Positions 44,266 through 55,870 of a stretch of DNA of 64,000 nucleotides are shown here, one piece after another. Location: positions 14,023,658 through 14,087,657 of the forward strand of contig NC_052350.1 in the NCBI RefSeq assembly GCF_009727055.1, read 5' to 3'. The translations under genes and the position numbers were made by a program. This stretch comes from Benincasa hispida. Taxonomy: Eukaryota > Streptophyta > Magnoliopsida > Cucurbitales > Cucurbitaceae. The notes beneath the pieces were generated by a model. The model made no database searches, had not been told where the DNA came from, and saw nothing but the letters and a program-made list of their open reading frames with translations. Numbering within the stretch: position 1 is the stretch's first letter; each line of letters begins with the position of its first letter.

Positions 44266-44397
44266 TTCCCCTTTTTCCATTTATTGTCTTATAAAATGAT
44301 ATTTAATATCATAATGCTTCGTTCTATTGTAAAACTGTTGATTTTTAGACAAATAAATTGTACTTTGATTGTCACAGTAGACCTTACCTTAGTAATG
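44266..44397 (-). pseudogene. Copia element H: RNase H C-terminal end
   Basis: The minus strand reads CDNQSTIYLSKNQQFYNRTK and continues to KYHFIRQ, part of Copia RNase H. It ends at the junction with the Gypsy fragment. On the other side it is split from the rest of RNase H by the solo LTR at 44403-46307, with the flanking reading continuous across the insertion. Confidence 0.8.
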
Positions 44398-44402
44398 GGC
44401 GT

Positions 44403-46307
44403 GAATTGTGATGCGATTATGGTGTGAGTTTGCAGTGATGTGTTATGCGGTGAACATGCAAGTTTTCCTAATAAGACCCAAGTATAAGCCTCACTAGGTT
44501 TCCTGGTAAGTCCAAGGTCGAACACAGGGACTACTGAGTAAATATGCGATAGTTACTTTGATTCTCTTGCGGTGGTGAAAACAAATGAGTTGGATGGTGT
44601 TTTGATTAAGGATATTTCCTATGCGATGGAGTTTGAACGAAGAGTTGATGAAATCGAGAGTTACAATGAGTAAGAAAAGAAGGGGTTGAGAAGGGGTTTA
44701 GCTAACACTTCCTATAATTATGCACAAGTTATGCGATCATGCTATACACAAATAACAGCACATCATCTCTCAATGCAGAATGCCATAATTCCTATTTCTA
44801 GGACGCATACGATGTATACGAAAAAGTTGACAAGACTTATGTCTAAGCATCTATTCTTGTCTATGCGATGATGAATGTTGCATGCATAAAACAAGGTGAC
44901 CGTATACAATCATATCCTATTTCTAGGGTGCATGCGATGTGTTAATAGCAATAGAACTTATGTCTAAGTTTCTATTTCTTGCTTATGCGGTTCTAATCTT
45001 ACTCTATTAAGTCTAGATTTTATCTTTAGCCTACTTTCTCAGGTATCTCTAAAGGGTGAATGACGCATACACAAGATAAGATGATCGTATAAGATGTAAA
45101 TCTTAAGTCATGCTAGTTAAGTACTTCTCAACCCATTTAGAAATTTTGCTACTCATGCGGAATATAGAGAGATAGAACATAGATTGAAATGAGAATTCCA
45201 TTTTCTATAAATAAAGTACTGAATACAAAATAACAAATGGAATTGAGAGATAAGAAGCCCGGTAAGCAATGTCTTGCTTCCCAAGGAATCTTATGTACAA
45301 ATGTTTAGGGTCTAATTTTAATAAGTTCCCATTTTTATGGCCAAATTTCTACCACTATATAAGTTTAAGGGTCAATTTAAAAGGACTAGTACTTTTTAAG
45401 TAAATTTTGCAATTTACCTTTAACAAGTTTATAACTAATTAAAAGTTTAATTTTTCAAATTAAATGTTCAAGGAATCTTATGTACACAAGTTTAGGGTCT
45501 AATTTTAATAAGTTCCCATTTTTATGGCCAAATTTCTACCTGCTTACCGTGGCCTTTTACACTATTCTTTTTCATTTCAACTCTGTTCCAAATGTATATT
45601 CTTACTCTCGCAAGTGTTGGCTCTCTCTCCTTTGTAATGCTTTCTGACAGTCTCTCGAACTGTCCGAGAATGATCTCACGGCTTTCTTGTCTCCTTGTTC
45701 GTTTCCGTCTTCTAAGTATAAGTACGAGTATGTACGTGAACAGATTAACGACTCCCTAACTTGTATTTGATATTCTATATCTCTCTATCTTGTTACAATG
45801 GTGGCCTTCGGTATTTATAGAGCTCAAGGTGAAACAGCCTTCATTTCTAATGATTGCAATGATAAGCGAGCATTAAATCCCCTGCATTGATGCGCCGATT
45901 AATGGTCACCGAAAGTTGAGTGTACTTGCTACAGTGTGGCTTGGCTTGTCAACTAATTTCGGATTTAACCGTCATCAGCTTTCCGTCACATCATGATTTA
46001 TTATGTTGTCACTTTGATGCGCAGTATTTATGTGGCCACCTTTTTAAGAAGCTTCTCACGATCGCACATGCGATTGCAATCTTCAAGCGTGCTGACACCT
46101 CATTCCTTTGGATCGCAATCTTACTTGTGCCATCACATTTTTCCTGCACAAAATAAGTAAATTAATTGCTTTTATGCGATGGGCACATGCGATCGTAATT
46201 TCTTCAGTTTAGTGCTTTTGGACATGATATTGCTTATTTTTACCATCGCATTCTCTCATTGTTTTACTTATTTGAGCTATAATAACTTGTATTTCTACGC
46301 GTTATCA
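44403..46307 (-). repeat. Athila-like solo LTR in element H
   Basis: It is related to the LTRs at 47935-49599 and 53273-54928, sharing CTTGTTTATGCG-like and AACACAGGGACT-type blocks and the end GTTATCA. Target repeats CTTAG (44398-44402) and CTTAA (46308-46312) differ by one base. The outer end reads TAATGG instead of TGATGC, consistent with a G-to-A change. Orientation follows the complete Athila-like copy. Inside is a 70-base block repeated at 45284-45353 and 45471-45540. Confidence 0.8.
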
Positions 46308-47548
46308 CTTAAATTGTATGATATCAAAATCGTTTAGTAACCCTTTCAGCCATGGTCCTTCCTTGACTGCTTCTGATAGAGCTATGAATTTAGCTTTAGT
46401 TGTGATAGAACCACAACAGATTATAGCCTAGCCTTCCAGCTTATTAGATTATTTCTCCATAAGAAATCATACCTTGATAGATAATTCCTTTTGTCTAGAT
46501 CTCCCGCATAGTCTGCATCCACATAACCATACATTTCATCATTAGAAGGATCATTCTATCTGTATAGGATTAGAGCTCCTTTAGAGGAGCATAGATACCT
46601 TCCCAATGGCGTTTTCCAGGATTAGACATATACCTACCGACCAAACTTGTAGCATAGGACAAATCCGGCCTTGTAGATGTCATTGGATACATCAAGGATC
46701 CCACTGCTTGGGAGTGGGGTACTGTCCTCATAAAGTTGATCCTCATCTGTACTCTTAGGACTATTAGCTGTTGAGAGTTTAAAATGAGGTGCAAGAGGGG
46801 TGATGACTGGTTTGGCACTACTCATTTTAAACCTTTGCAGCACTTTGTCACAGTAGTCAACTTGACTTATATAAAGTCTATCTTGTTTCCTGTCCCTGTT
46901 TATTTCAACACCTAGGATTCTTCTTGATTCCCCTAGGTCTTTCATGTCAAACTCTTTCCTTAGAAGAATCTTGACTTGGCTTAGCATTTCTTTAGAGCTC
47001 CCTGCTAATTACATGTCATCTACATATAACAGTAGATACACTAGTCCTTCAAAATTTTTAGTGTTGGTATACACACACCAGTCATAGGAACTTCTCTTGA
47101 ATCCCATTTAAAGGACTAGTGTATCTACTCTTCTTCTATTTTCTTCACATATCCTTGAGGTTGCTTATTATAGTTGGTTTCATTCAAAAAACCATGTAGA
47201 AAAGTTGTTTTCACATTCAATTGGTCTAACTCAAGATCCTTCTCAACCAATAAGGAGAGGAGTAGCCTAATTGATGTGTGTTTCACAATAGGGGTGAACA
47301 CCTCTGTATAATCTATGCCTTTCTTTTGTGTGAACCCCTTTGCAACTAACCTTTCCTTGAACCTTGATTTCTGTATTCCTAGAATTTCTTCTTTAAACTT
47401 GTATATCCATCTACATGAGATAGGTTTATACCCTTTAGGTAAAGATACTAGTTTTCAAGTATCTTTTAGGTTAAGAGACCTCATTTCATAATTCATGGCC
47501 TCAATCCATTACCTAGCATCAGAGCTATTAGTAGTTTCCTCGAAGCTC
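46308..47548 (-). pseudogene. Copia element H: RT and RNase H part
   Basis: The minus strand shows RT motifs in broken frames: WIEAMNYEM, RLVAKGFTQKKGIDYTEVF, DQLNVKTTFLHG and YVDDM. An open piece (46634-46987) follows with DMKDLGESRRILGVEINRDR and VDYCDKVLQRF. The RNase H start (TKAKFIALSEAVKEGPWLKG) follows to the Athila-like LTR. Several stops and frame changes make it inactive. Confidence 0.85.
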
Positions 47549-47934
47549 GTAGGTGAAGGAAATCAAAATCAGATTTCCGTGAGCAGCAGAAAATAGTTCA
47601 TTCCAAATTACAATCATGAATGAACATTACAAATTACAATCGACATACAGTTATGCAATCAATACCGAAATTACAGCATGAAAACTCAAATTAACAAGGA
47701 TAAGAACATTTGTAGACTCGTCTCAGCGATTCTTGCTCACGAACGCTCGAACACAGTAACCTCAACGCTCGAACAACACGACCCTAACACCGCATGAACA
47801 CTTCACGCTCGTCCTCTGCGATCGCCTCGGTCACGAACTCTCTAGCAATACGAATGGCCTCAACAAAACCTTGACGATGTTGAGTATAGTATGACACCAC
47901 CAAGAAGGTTACCTTGGTATTCTCAGTGTGAGAC

Positions 47935-49599
47935 TGATGCATTATTTTATAAGTGGAAATATGGATGATACGCGTTGTTGGAATTGCGTTGTGCACTCAA
48001 GTTTCCCCAGTGGAATTCAAGTGTAAATTCCTCTGATTTCCTGGTAAGTCCAGGATCGAACACAGGGACTTGTGAAAATAGATTGCGTTGATAATATTGA
48101 TGAAAACTTTGCGGTAATCGGGAAAAAAAATAAAGTGTTTGGTTTGTTGATTGTGTTGATTAAAAATAAATAACAAATGGTGCGGAGTTTGAAAAGAGTT
48201 GGTAAACGGGAAATGCGATGAATATGCAGTGAACGGGTTGAGAAAGATTTCGGCTAACACTCCCTAGAATGCGTTCATGCTTGAGATCATGCAACATGCA
48301 TACAATAGTAAACCACCTCTCGGTGCGAATACCACGGCTTCTAAGGCTAGAACGCGTGCGATATATATGCGATAAGTCTGCAGGGTTTACACATAAACCT
48401 CTATATCTATTTATGCGATGACAACATGACATTCACACAAATATGCGACCACATAATATCATTCCCATTCCTAGGATGCATGCGATGTAAGTTGACAAAC
48501 AGAGCTTATCTCTAAGTCCCTATCTCTTGTTTATGCAAGCCTAATCTTGCTCTTTTGAGTTCAGATTCTAACCTAGCTCTCTCAAGACATTAGGTTCTTT
48601 CTTTAGACTCTCTCTCGAGTAACTCTAAAGGGTATTTTGCACAGCATAAAACAAGACAATCGCAAGCAATGAACTTCCTAGGTCATATTAGCTTAATTCT
48701 TCTCAACTCATTCAACTAGTTTAGCTACTCATGCGTATTAAGAGAATGAGCAGATGTAGAAATCGAACTTCCATTGAATAGATATGAAGATGAAGTACAA
48801 AATAAAAATGCAAGTATAGTAAAGAGCCTTATAGCAATTTCTTGTTGCCAAGCGTTTACATTGTTTCTACTCGTGCTCTAAAGATATTCTCGCTCTCGCG
48901 AGAGTCGGCCCGCTCTCTACTCTTACGCCTCAAGGTTCTCTCTCGAGTTGCCCTGGGCAATCTCCGGCGCCACCATTCTTCTCTTGCCCCACCTTCAAAT
49001 GGAAGAAAACTAAGAACAAGACGTGTGAACTGGACAACTAGTTGTATATATCGTGAACCCCTTTTCAGAAGAATGCACTTGGTATTTATAGGGCATCCAT
49101 GGTGAAAGGCAGATTCTCTCTCTCGGTTGTACAGATGGGACAACTTTAATTCTTGATTGAAGTGCCGAATGATTATTACTAATAAAGCTGAATGTACTTT
49201 GTGACCGTTATCAGTTGTCAACTTAATTTGGATACAACTGTCATCAGCTTTCTGTCTCATCACTCTTAATTGGCCTTTCACCCAGATGCACCCACCATGT
49301 TGCGCTGACCAAGTTGCGGCAATCCTTCTCGGGTGAATGTTTGCGAGCACGATCAACGCAAAGTCTTGCGGTGAAGTTGTGCTCGACCAATGAATTCCTA
49401 TGATCGCAATATTTGCATTGCGTTAACGCATATTCTGCACAAAAATACAAAAATCAATAGTTCTAATGCGTTGAACGCATGCGACCGTAATATTATAGAA
49501 TTTATGCTTAATGGATGCAATTTAACATATTTCATCAACGCAATCCAACATTGTTTAAGAACTTAGTACTATGATAACGTGCATTTCTGCCCGTTATCA
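47935..49599 (-). repeat. 3' LTR of Athila-like element
   Basis: It matches 53273-54928 along its length. In element orientation it starts TGATAACGGGCAG and ends AATGCATCA. Frames here (for example 48856-49356) are by-products. Confidence 0.9.
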
Positions 49600-49612
49600 C
49601 ACCCCCAAATTT
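49600..49612 (-). other. Polypurine tract of Athila-like element
   Basis: On the minus strand AATTTGGGGGTG directly precedes the 3' LTR start TGATAACGGG. Confidence 0.8.
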
Positions 49613-51065
49613 AAACAATACTTGTCCTCAAGCACTAAAGATTCCTTTAGCAAGTCCACCGCAAAGTTCTTTTCTTAGATTTCTCAAGGATACTTCATTC
49701 AAATCTTATATACCAAAATTTCCTTAAGTCTTATTCAAGTCTCTTCTTAAAATATTTCTAAGGCTTAGGGACTGCAAGTTTAACTTTCAAAAGGACTTTA
49801 CTACATTCCGGAACATTGCATGATTTATTTCAAAAAGAAAATTTTCGATCGGGATGACAAATGATTTTATCCTTGCACAAAAATTTTCTTCATTGATATT
49901 TTTTTCTGACCTTGCGCTGATTCGAGTGCCTTGACTTCGTTTTGGCTTTCCCCCACGTGTGTCATGCGGACATCTAACTACAAGCAATGCACTCTTTTCT
50001 CAGACTAAATTCATACCTATTTGGCAGTGGAGTTACGGTCATTTACTTATGTTGATCCTGGTGACTTACTTTCGTTTTGGCTTACCCCCACGTGTGTCAT
50101 GCGAACATCCAACTACGAGTAAGTGCCTTTCACAACTTAACTCTTATCAACATGGGTTTCCCATTGCGTTGACAGTGGAATTGTTATTCTAAAAAAAAAA
50201 ATTTAATAAATTAGCAAGGTCGGAAACAAATACCTCACCCTCAAATTTTAAAATGCAGTAATGTCCTCATTGCCAAAAGATTAAAATAAGTCATGTGATG
50301 TTCTAAAATGCGTTGTAAAGAGAGTTTGAAAAAAAGCTAGCAAACCCCTAACTTCTAGAAATATTTTATGAGGTGACTATCTTAAGATTAAGTTGACTCT
50401 AATAGATATGAAAGAAATAGAAGCATATTTTTCATCATTGAAATCATACTTGGCAAAGAAACAGAATGGGGTAACTCACTAAATTTATCTATGTCAAATG
50501 ATTACGGTGATTAAAGAGGATACGGTAATAAAACTTTGAAGACTAACATGCGATGTGATAGCGCAAAATTTAAAATAAAGATAAGGAAGAGTACACCTCC
50601 AAATTTTGCACTGTCGCCCACATTATATTGTCGCATCCATCTTTGCAGCGATCTCTCTTCTTTGGATTGCGGTGATAGAATAAGATAAATGCTTCTTCGC
50701 ATAACATCTCCGCAATCCAGCGCCTCGATCGTTGCAAGAAAAACAAAGAGAGGGTAAAATTATTTTGAACAAAATAAAACTCGTTATCGCTTTTTTTTTT
50801 GTTTTTTTTTTTGTAGAAATAGATAGTGATAGTAAAATAAGGATAGATCAAAATTGAAAAGATAGTAAAAATTCCGAGTAATGGAGAAGAGTTGAAAAAT
50901 CTATGTTTCCTAAAACTTGCGTCCCTGATATGTTGCAATCATTTGATAACGCAGGGACCACTTATTTCCGGCTGATTTGTTACGTCCATGGTAGCTTTTC
51001 TCTCTTTTCTTTGTCTTCTAGGTTCTTTATGGCCATAATCCGGAGTTTTTCCCCATGAATGCTCA
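49613..51065 (-). other. Non-coding interior of Athila-like element
   Basis: The region between the protease and the polypurine tract has no RT, RNase H or integrase motif in any frame. A block with CCCCCACGTGTGTCATGCG occurs twice, near 49950 and 50087. Short frames here are not credible genes. Confidence 0.6.
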
Positions 51066-51800
51066 TTACAATTTCCCCCTTGCGCACATCAATTTAAGCG
51101 CGCAACCGTTTGAAAGGAATGGTCGTCCCAATATGATGCGCGCATCTTCGTCCGCTTTATAATCCAAAATGAGGAAGTCTGCCGGCAGGATGAATTTATC
51201 GATTGAAATTGCGACATTTTTCAACTCTTCTTCAGGATGTATTCGAGATCTGTCCGCGAGCAGGAGAGTTTTCTTTGTGGGCATAAGTGTGCTGACATTC
51301 AATTGTTTGAAGATTGATAGTGGCATTATGTTTATACTTGCCCTAAGGTCGCATAGTGCTTGGCCACTGAAGGTCCCTCCGATAGAGCATGGGATCGTGA
51401 AGATTCCCGAGTCGCCCATTTTAGATGGGATTATAGCATTTTGCACTGCAGCCACTATTGCGATATTTTCTTCCTCAATTTGTTCCTCTTTCAATCTTTG
51501 CGGAGTCACTGGTGGTTGAACTTCTTCGGTCTCAAGATTTAGAGGCTTAAGGATGGACACAACTTCAGGGTCTATTTTCTCGGGCTTCTCCAAACTATAG
51601 GTCAGTAGGACTTCGGTTATTATCGCATTCAAGTTGGACGCAATGCGCTTCTCCCCTACTTCCGCAATCATGTCGTCACTTAGCAAGAAAACTGCTAAGC
51701 ATTGTTCCTTCCCGTTACCCACAACATTGCGAAGGAGCTCAGTTGAGCTCGGCAATGCCTCTTGCAGTCTATTTTTCAGCTCACTCGTAATCTGACCCAT
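51066..51800 (-). pseudogene. Athila-like aspartic protease region
   Basis: A 244-codon open stretch contains a retropepsin-like domain near residues 130-230. It has ALCDLRASINIMPLSIFKQL, where family members usually read DLGAS (glycine replaced by arginine in the catalytic triad), and ends with DARIILGRPFLSN. The preceding part is a charged gag-pro linker with MGQITSELKNRLQEALPSST. The glycine change would probably inactivate the protease. After the end of the domain the frame stops, with no RT following. Confidence 0.85.
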
Positions 51801-53026
51801 CTATAATTCAACATTGCGGATGGACGTGGCCTGACTTTGAAGCACCGTCTCGTTTTTCTCTATATATTGCTTCAATAGGCTTTCCAAAGAAGAGGATTGG
51901 GGTGGTTGTTGTGAGCTACTTATTTGATTGCTCGATTGATAGTTGTTACATTTAAAGAATCCTGGTGGCCCTTCTTTTTGCGCCATAGGTTGAAAACTTT
52001 TTTTTGTTGATTCTTCCAAATAAAATTGGAATGGTTTCTCCACCCGGGGTTGTATGTATTGGAAAATGGATTATCTCTCATGAAGCATACCGACTGTGGG
52101 TTTGTTGGGCATTCCTCCATCGGGTGAGCATCACCGTAAATGACACAACTTGCATTTGTTTGAGTAATTGCGCTGACCTGCCCTTTCTTCTCTCCCGTAT
52201 TATTAATTGCGATGCCTTGCATTAAACTCATCATCGCAGTCATTTGATTTTGCAGGGATGCGATGGCCCTAATGTTTGCATCATTTTCTTTTATTCTTAA
52301 CCTCTGATCACTTTCCCTCCAATCCTCGTGATTTTTGGAAATGCGATCAAGTATACTCTTTGCCTCCTCATAAGTTTTGTCGAGCAGACCACCTGCGGCT
52401 GTCGCATTGGCAGCGGTCTGCAAAGAAAGGTTCAATCCTTAGTAGAAAATTTCCATTTGCAAGTAATCTGGTAAGCCATTGTGTGGACAGTCTCTTACCA
52501 GCCACTTGAACCTCGCCCAGGCATCGCTGAGCGATTCGACATCTTCTTGCTCAAAATTTATTATTAATTTTCTTCTTCTAGCATTCTTAGTTGGTGGAAA
52601 ATACTTCTTCATAAACTTTTCCACCACATATTCCCACGAATTTATCTCTCCCGGTTCGAGAGAATATACCCAATTCCTCGCCTGATCACACAAAGAAAAG
52701 AGAAACAGAGTTAGTCGAACTTTCTCGATTGAGATATTTGGGAACACAAAAGTCTTGCAGATTTCTATGAAGCTCCGAAGGTGGGCGTGCGGGTCTTCGC
52801 CATGCCTTCCTCAAAACTACCCAGCAGCCTCGATCATCTGCAACATTACTAGCTTCATTTCAAACCTCGATCCATCTAGTGTCGGCCTCATGAATCTTGG
52901 AGAGAAATTGTAGAGGTTAAGTGACGCATAGTCCCAGATGGGTCTATTACGGTCATTCCCCAGAAGGATGGGGTTGGCCATCATATTGTTAGCATTCGTG
53001 GCCCTTTCTGCCGGTTGTTCCGCCAT
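51801..53026 (-). pseudogene. Athila-like gag, disrupted
   Basis: The frame starts MAEQPAERATNANNMM at 53026 and holds the Athila gag core at 52439-52747 (SLCDQARNWVYSLEPGEI, FMKKYFPPTKNARRRKLI, SLSDAWARFKWLVRDCPHNG). A degenerate knuckle follows, CVIYGDAHPMEECP, whose second cysteine is tyrosine. Two stops lie between 52817 and 52747, one at about 52436, and a frameshift near 52030. The N-terminal part is duplicated in the assembly around the N at 53028. Confidence 0.85.
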
Positions 53027-53106
53027 TNCGGTCATTCCCCAGAAGGATGGGGTTGGCCATCATATTGTTAGCATTCGTGGCCCTTTCTGCCGGTTGTTCC
53101 GCCATT
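52950..53106. other. Assembly gap: single N between identical 78-bp copies
   Basis: Bases 52950-53027 and 53029-53106 are identical and separated by one N at 53028. This is what an unmerged overlap between two contig ends looks like. The second copy should probably be removed; the gag start then remains. Confidence 0.9.
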
Positions 53107-53248
53107 CTTAGTGTTTCTTTTTGTAGTTGTTGGCGGTCTCTTAATCTTCTTCTAAAAGTATTCTCAATCTCCGGGTCGTAATTCGCCAGATATTAAGATT
53201 CCTGCAAAGAAATCAAAAAATCACCGTTAACAAACTATTTTGCCGAAG

Positions 53249-53272
53249 TCCCTGGCAACGATGCCAAAAACT
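53249..53272 (-). other. Primer-binding site of Athila-like element
   Basis: On the minus strand AGTTTTTGGCATCGTTGCCA begins right after the 5' LTR. It is a worn version of the TGGCGCCGTTGCCGGGGA site typical of Athila/Tat elements. Confidence 0.8.
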
Positions 53273-54928
53273 TGATGCGTTATTTTATGAAGTGGAAATA
53301 TGGATGATATGTGTTGATGGAATTTCGTTGTGCACTCAAGTTTCCCCAGCAAAATTCAAGTGTAAATTCCTCTGAGTTTCCTGGTAAGTCCAAGATCAAA
53401 CACAGAGACTTGTGAAAATAGATTGCGTTGATAATTTTGATGAAAGCTTTGTGGTAACTGGGAAAATAAATAAAGTGTTTGGTTTTTTTATTAAAAATAA
53501 TAACAAATGCGGCGGAGTTTGAAAAGTGTTAGTAAACGGGAAATGCGATGAATATGCGGTGAATGGGTTGAGAAAGATTTCGGCTAACACTCCCTAGAAT
53601 GCGTTCATGCTTGCGATCATGCAACATGCATATAACAGTAAACCACCTCTCGGTTCGAATACCACGGTTTCGAAGGCTAGAACGCATGCGATATATATGA
53701 TATAAGTCTACAGGGTTTACACATAAACCTCCATCTCTATTTATGCGATGACAACATGACATTCACACAAATATGCGATCACATAATATCATTCCCATTC
53801 CTAGGATTCATGTGATGCAAGTTGACAAACAGAGTTTATCTCTAAGTCCCTATCTCTTGTTTATGAAAGCCTAATCTTGCTCTTTCGAGTCCAGATTCTA
53901 ACCTAGCTCTCTCGAGACATTAGGTTCTTTCTTTAGACTCTCTCTCGAGTAACTCTAAAGGGTATTTTGCACAGCAAAAAACAAGACAATCGTAAGTAAT
54001 GAACTTCCTAGGTCATATTAGCTTAGTTCTTCTCAACCTATTCAACTAGTTTAGCTACTCATACGTATTAAGAGAGTGAGCAGATGTAGAAATAGAATTT
54101 CCATTGAATAGATATGAAGATGAAGTACAAAATAACAATGCAAGTATAGTAAAGAGCCTGGTAGCAATTTCTTGCTGCCAAGTGTTTACACTATTTCTAC
54201 TCGTGCTCTAAAGATATTCTCGCTCTCTCGAGAGTTGGCCCGCTCTCTACTCTTATGTCCCAAGGTTCTCTCTCGAGTTTCTCTGGGCGATCTCTGGTAC
54301 CACCACTCTTCTCTTGCCCCGCTTTAAAATGGAAGAAAACTAAGAACAAGACTTGCGAATTGGACAAATTGTTATATATATCGTGTACCTCTTTTCTGAA
54401 GAATGCACTTGGTATTTATAGAGCATCCATGGTGAAAGGCAGCTTCTCTTTCCCAGTTCTATAGATGGGACAGCTTTAATTCCTAATTGACGCGTCGAAT
54501 GATTGTTACCGATAAAGCTGAATGTACTTTGTGACCGTTATCGACTGTCAACTTAATTTTGATTCGACTGTCATCAGCTTTCTGTCTCATCGCTCTTAAT
54601 TAGCTTTCACTCAGATACGCCTACCATGTTGCGCTGACCAAGTTGCAGCAATCCTTCTCGAGCGAATTTTTGCGAGCACGATCAACGCAAAGTCTTAAGG
54701 TGAAGTTGCGCTTGACCAATAAATTCCTATGATCGCAATCTTTGCATTGCATTAATGCATATTCTGCATAAAAATACAAAAATCAATAGTTCTAATGCGC
54801 TGAATGCATGCGGCCGCAATATTATAGAATTTATGCTTAATGGACGCAATTTAACATATTTCATCAATGCAATCCAATATTGTTTAAGAACTTAGTACTA
54901 TGATAATGTGCATTTCTACCCGTTATCA
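53273..54928 (-). repeat. 5' LTR of Athila-like element
   Basis: Partner of 47935-49599. In element orientation it begins TGATAACGGGTAG and ends AACGCATCA, and it abuts the target duplication GAGAC at 54929-54933. Confidence 0.9.
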
Positions 54929-55870
54929 GAGACTCCAGAAGGTGGGCTCTGTGTGGACTTTGTATAAGGCAGACGTAGAAGGAATGAACAATCGTATACA
55001 CGATTGGGCAAGTGGGAGAAAACAGAAACCTATCGCATAGGTCGATGCTCAATCGTTTAGCTAAAACTAAGCAATCGTCTAACAAAAACTAAGTGGTCAT
55101 TTAGCTCATCGTTTAGCTCAGTGTCTGCTGCCTACAAAACACTACACGATCGTTTAGTTCGCTCTAGCTGTCGCTTAGTAAATCTCTATTTACTTGACAA
55201 GCTCCGTGAGTTTCTTTTTGCGAGAGAAAAAACTCAAAAAAAATTTCAACCTTTTGCAAAAACTTACTAAAATTAGGAAAAACAATTTTCCTTTTAACTT
55301 AAGGTTACCATGAACCACCAATAACCTCCCACTAAATTGGTTATTAAAGAAAAATAATTAATTATCTAACAATTAATATTATTATAAATATAAATGATAA
55401 CCAACTTATCATACTATATTTATAACCTATACTGTTAATATTTTATCTCATGAAACATATAAACCATAGTTCTTTTCCTATTCCATGGTACTTAATGTAA
55501 ATCTTATTTACATCAATCCTCCACTAGATGTATCTCATACATCATATCGATTATATCATATATAATCAAAATACCTCTTGTCAAATTGAACATTTCAAAT
55601 CAACACCAAGAACTGATCCTCAACTGAGTCCATTGAGCTACCAAGGGGACCTTATGGACCTGTAGCTCGAAGCTCCAAAGGTACGTGAATAATTGACTAA
55701 ACTCTTTATTCACGGGATCAACCATTCGTTAACTGCCAGGCACTTCCCTAAAGACCGATAGCTGAACTCTCTTTACCACAGTTATATTATGTGTCCATCT
55801 TAACCAATCAGAAGCGTGACAACCCTTTATAGATCCCTCGTAAGTATAGTTAGGCCAATAACCGTTATGA

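Larger units (their letters stand above)
47935..54928 (-). mobile_element. Athila-like Ty3/Gypsy element with gag-protease only
   Basis: A structurally complete 6994-bp element with LTRs of 1665 and 1656 bp, target duplication GAGAC (47930-47934 and 54929-54933), a primer site of the type used by Athila/Tat elements and a polypurine tract. The interior carries gag and aspartic protease, then about 1.45 kb without coding capacity. RT, RNase H and integrase are absent, so any movement needed enzymes from a relative. It sits inside a family-A solo LTR. Confidence 0.88.

Noticed and set aside
48856..49356. 166-residue minus-strand frame
   Set aside because: It lies wholly inside the Athila-like LTR, whose partner at 53273-54928 does not keep the frame, and shows no domain.
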